NCBI RefSeq assembly: GCF_029428675.1
Contig: NZ_JAJNEL010000001.1
Coordinates: 6,014,001 to 6,078,000, forward strand
DNA length: 64,000 bases
Direction of reading: 5' to 3'
Source: Streptomyces sp. JH14
GTDB taxonomy: Bacteria > Actinomycetota > Actinomycetes > Streptomycetales > Streptomycetaceae
Below the pieces are notes generated by a model. It was not told the origin of the DNA. It searched no databases and worked only from the letters and a program-made list of their open reading frames with translations. Below are positions 62,601 through 64,000 of the stretch, one piece after another. Made by a program: the position numbers and the translations under genes. Within the stretch, counting starts at the first letter, position 1. Each line of letters opens with the position of its first letter.

Positions 62601-62763
62601 GTCAACGGTCCTTTCGACGCGGAAGGGCAAGGCAGCAGCCTACCGGGCGGTTCCCGATCGGCCCACTGCTGCGGTACGGCGTCCTGGCCGGTCAGGACCT
62701 GTTTGTCCGGGCGTCCTCGGCCTCCGGAGCGGTGCCGAGACGCCGTACCCGACCCATGTTACG

Positions 62764-62799
62764 TTCCGTAGTGCGAAATTGTCCTTTTGCTTCGTGGAA
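62764..62799. promoter_or_regulatory. Tandem operator boxes between allR and allB (21-bp spacing)
   Basis: TTCCGTAGTGCGAAA (62764) and TTTTGCTTCGTGGAA (62785) start 21 bp apart. They lie 155 bp or more from both divergent starts and so could serve both genes. Confidence 0.6.
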
Positions 62800-62887
62800 A
62801 TCTTCAAAGGGTGCGCGTGAGTGGTCCGCTCGACCTCCGGTGGGGAAGGTGGGGTCTTGACGGGCGGGAATCCCGCGTGAAGACTCC

Positions 62888-62904
62888 TTCAACAGTTCGT
62901 TGAA
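62888..62904. promoter_or_regulatory. TTCAAC-n5-GTTGAA palindrome before allB
   Basis: Perfect 6-bp arms with a 5-bp centre, 50 bp before the allantoinase start. It is related to the palindromes at 44392 and 36849. Confidence 0.55.
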
Positions 62905-62954
62905 TTTCTTCGGCGGCCGTGGTCCGCCGAAGAGTCCGGAAGTGAGGAGCACGG

Positions 62955-64000
62955 GTGTCCGGTGCGGACGTGAACCTGCTACTGCGCTCGACGCGCGTCG
63001 TCACCCCCGAGGGAACGCGTCCTGCGGCGGTGGCCGTCGCAGGCGGCACGATCGACGCCGTCCTGCCGTACGAGACCGAGGTGCCGGCCGGCGTCCGGAT
63101 GGAGGACTTCGGCGACGACGTCCTGCTGCCCGGTCTCGTCGACACCCATGTCCATGTGAACGACCCCGGCCGCACCGAGTGGGAGGGCTTCTGGACCGCC
63201 ACCCGCGCCGCGGCGGCAGGCGGGATCACCACCCTGCTCGACATGCCGCTCAACTCCCTCCCGCCGACCACCACCGTCGGTCATCTGCGTACCAAGCAAC
63301 AGGTGGCGGCCACCAGGGCGCACATCGACACCGGCTTCTGGGGCGGCGCGATCCCGGCCAACGTCAAGGACCTGCGACCGCTGTACGAGGCCGGGGTCTT
63401 CGGCTTCAAGTGCTTCCTTTCGCCCTCCGGCGTCGAAGAGTTCCCCGAGCTCGACCAGGAGCAACTGGCCCGCTCCATGGCCGAGATCGCCGGGTTCGGC
63501 GGGCTGCTCATCGTGCACGCCGAAGACCCGCACCACCTGGCAGCGGCGCCGCAGCGCAGCGGCCCCGCGTACGCCGACTTCCTCGCCTCCCGGCCGCGCG
63601 ACGCCGAGAACACCGCCATCGAAGGCCTCATCGCCCACGCCGCGCGACTGAACGCGCGCATCCACGTCCTGCATCTGTCGTCCAGCGACGCCCTGCCGCT
63701 GATCGCCGCCGCCAAGCGCGACGGCGTGCGCGTCACCGTCGAGTCGTGCCCGCACTTCCTCACCCTCACCGCCGAGGAAGTCCCGGACGGAGCGACGGAG
63801 TTCAAGTGCTGCCCGCCGATCCGCGAGGCCGCCAACCAGGACGCGCTCTGGGGCGGGCTCGCCGACGGCACGATCGACTGCATCGTCTCCGACCACTCGC
63901 CCTGCACCACCGACCTGAAGACGCCGGACTTCGCCTCCGCCTGGGGCGGCATCTCCTCCCTCCAGCTCGGTCTGCCCGCCGTCTGGACCGAGGCACGCCG
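62955..64000 (+). CDS. allB: Allantoinase, N-terminal part (runs off the window)
   Basis: 348 codons are present without a stop. The amidohydrolase signatures of allantoinase are clear: metal ligands in VDTHVHVNDPGRTEWEGF, the carboxylated lysine in FGFKCFLSPSG, His in VHAEDPH, HVLHLSSSD, and Asp in IVSDHSPC. The enzyme hydrolyses allantoin to allantoate. It is divergent from allR. The GTG start at 62955 has GAGGAG upstream. The C-terminus lies beyond the window. Confidence 0.93.
   Translation, partial: MSGADVNLLLRSTRVVTPEGTRPAAVAVAGGTIDAVLPYETEVPAGVRMEDFGDDVLLPGLVDTHVHVNDPGRTEWEGFWTATRAAAAGGITTLLDMPLNSLPPTTTVGHLRTKQQVAATRAHIDTGFWGGAIPANVKDLRPLYEAGVFGFKCFLSPSGVEEFPELDQEQLARSMAEIAGFGGLLIVHAEDPHHLAAAPQRSGPAYADFLASRPRDAENTAIEGLIAHAARLNARIHVLHLSSSDALPLIAAAKRDGVRVTVESCPHFLTLTAEEVPDGATEFKCCPPIREAANQDALWGGLADGTIDCIVSDHSPCTTDLKTPDFASAWGGISSLQLGLPAVWTEAR

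Overview
The window looks like a chromosomal stretch of a Streptomyces species or a close actinomycete relative. The supporting signs are very high G+C with strong third-position bias, many GTG and TTG starts, ATGA/GTGA stop-start overlaps, leaderless promoters, ROK and NarL-type regulators, a mycothiol-type DinB/MDMPI protein, GH46 chitosanases, and the characteristic actinobacterial 'HVDL..R..SA.C' leader peptide. I see no rRNA, tRNA, insertion sequence, prophage or CRISPR array.

Layout. 1-5106: the start of an MFS exporter, a secreted amidase with two peptidoglycan-binding repeats, and a small acyl carrier protein / ketosynthase / alpha-beta hydrolase cassette. 5302-8754: a large secreted nuclease and an ArsR-SRPBCC fusion with a perfect operator palindrome. 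8846-20355: a sulfur-scavenging locus made of a leaderless Cys leader peptide, a ROK regulator, a second leaderless Cys-rich leader, and then flavin reductase, SsuA/C/B-type ABC importer, NtaA/DszA-type flavin monooxygenase, a double-length ABC exporter and an aldo/keto reductase, nearly all stop-start coupled. 20363-30046: mixed housekeeping and unknown genes (SnoaL-like, DUF2510, DMT transporter, a frameshifted winged-helix gene, LuxR regulator facing two acyl-CoA ligases, GNAT, and a zinc-ribbon protein).

30331-64000 is dominated by purine breakdown and its glyoxylate end product. Uricase, HIU hydrolase, OHCU decarboxylase and a guanine/8-oxoguanine-type deaminase (44493-47933) sit beside an NCS2 purine permease. 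Allantoinase (62955 to the edge) faces an IclR-type AllR repressor. Glyoxylate is then used by glyoxylate carboligase (30331), hydroxypyruvate isomerase and tartronate semialdehyde reductase (36978-38765) and malate synthase (54897-56516). A MobA-like nucleotidyltransferase (56804) may serve molybdopterin maturation. Interleaved are a hydrolase/acyltransferase/two-component operon, a GH16 enzyme beside a GntR regulator, a MerR and an ArsR/SRPBCC locus, two tandem chitosanases, a FN3 lipoprotein, and a two-component system facing an FtsX-type ABC transporter.

The most informative non-coding signal is regulatory. Four separated promoters (gcl, hyi-glxR, aceB, and the allR/allB intergenic region) each carry two TTCCGTA-n-TACGGAA-like boxes whose starts are exactly 21 bp apart, which suggests one repressor (probably AllR) linking the dispersed pathway. 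A second palindrome (TCAACA...TGTTGA) lies in front of the uric-acid operon and allantoinase, and in an orphan site near 36856. The two Cys-rich leaderless leader peptides of the sulfur locus are the other main find.
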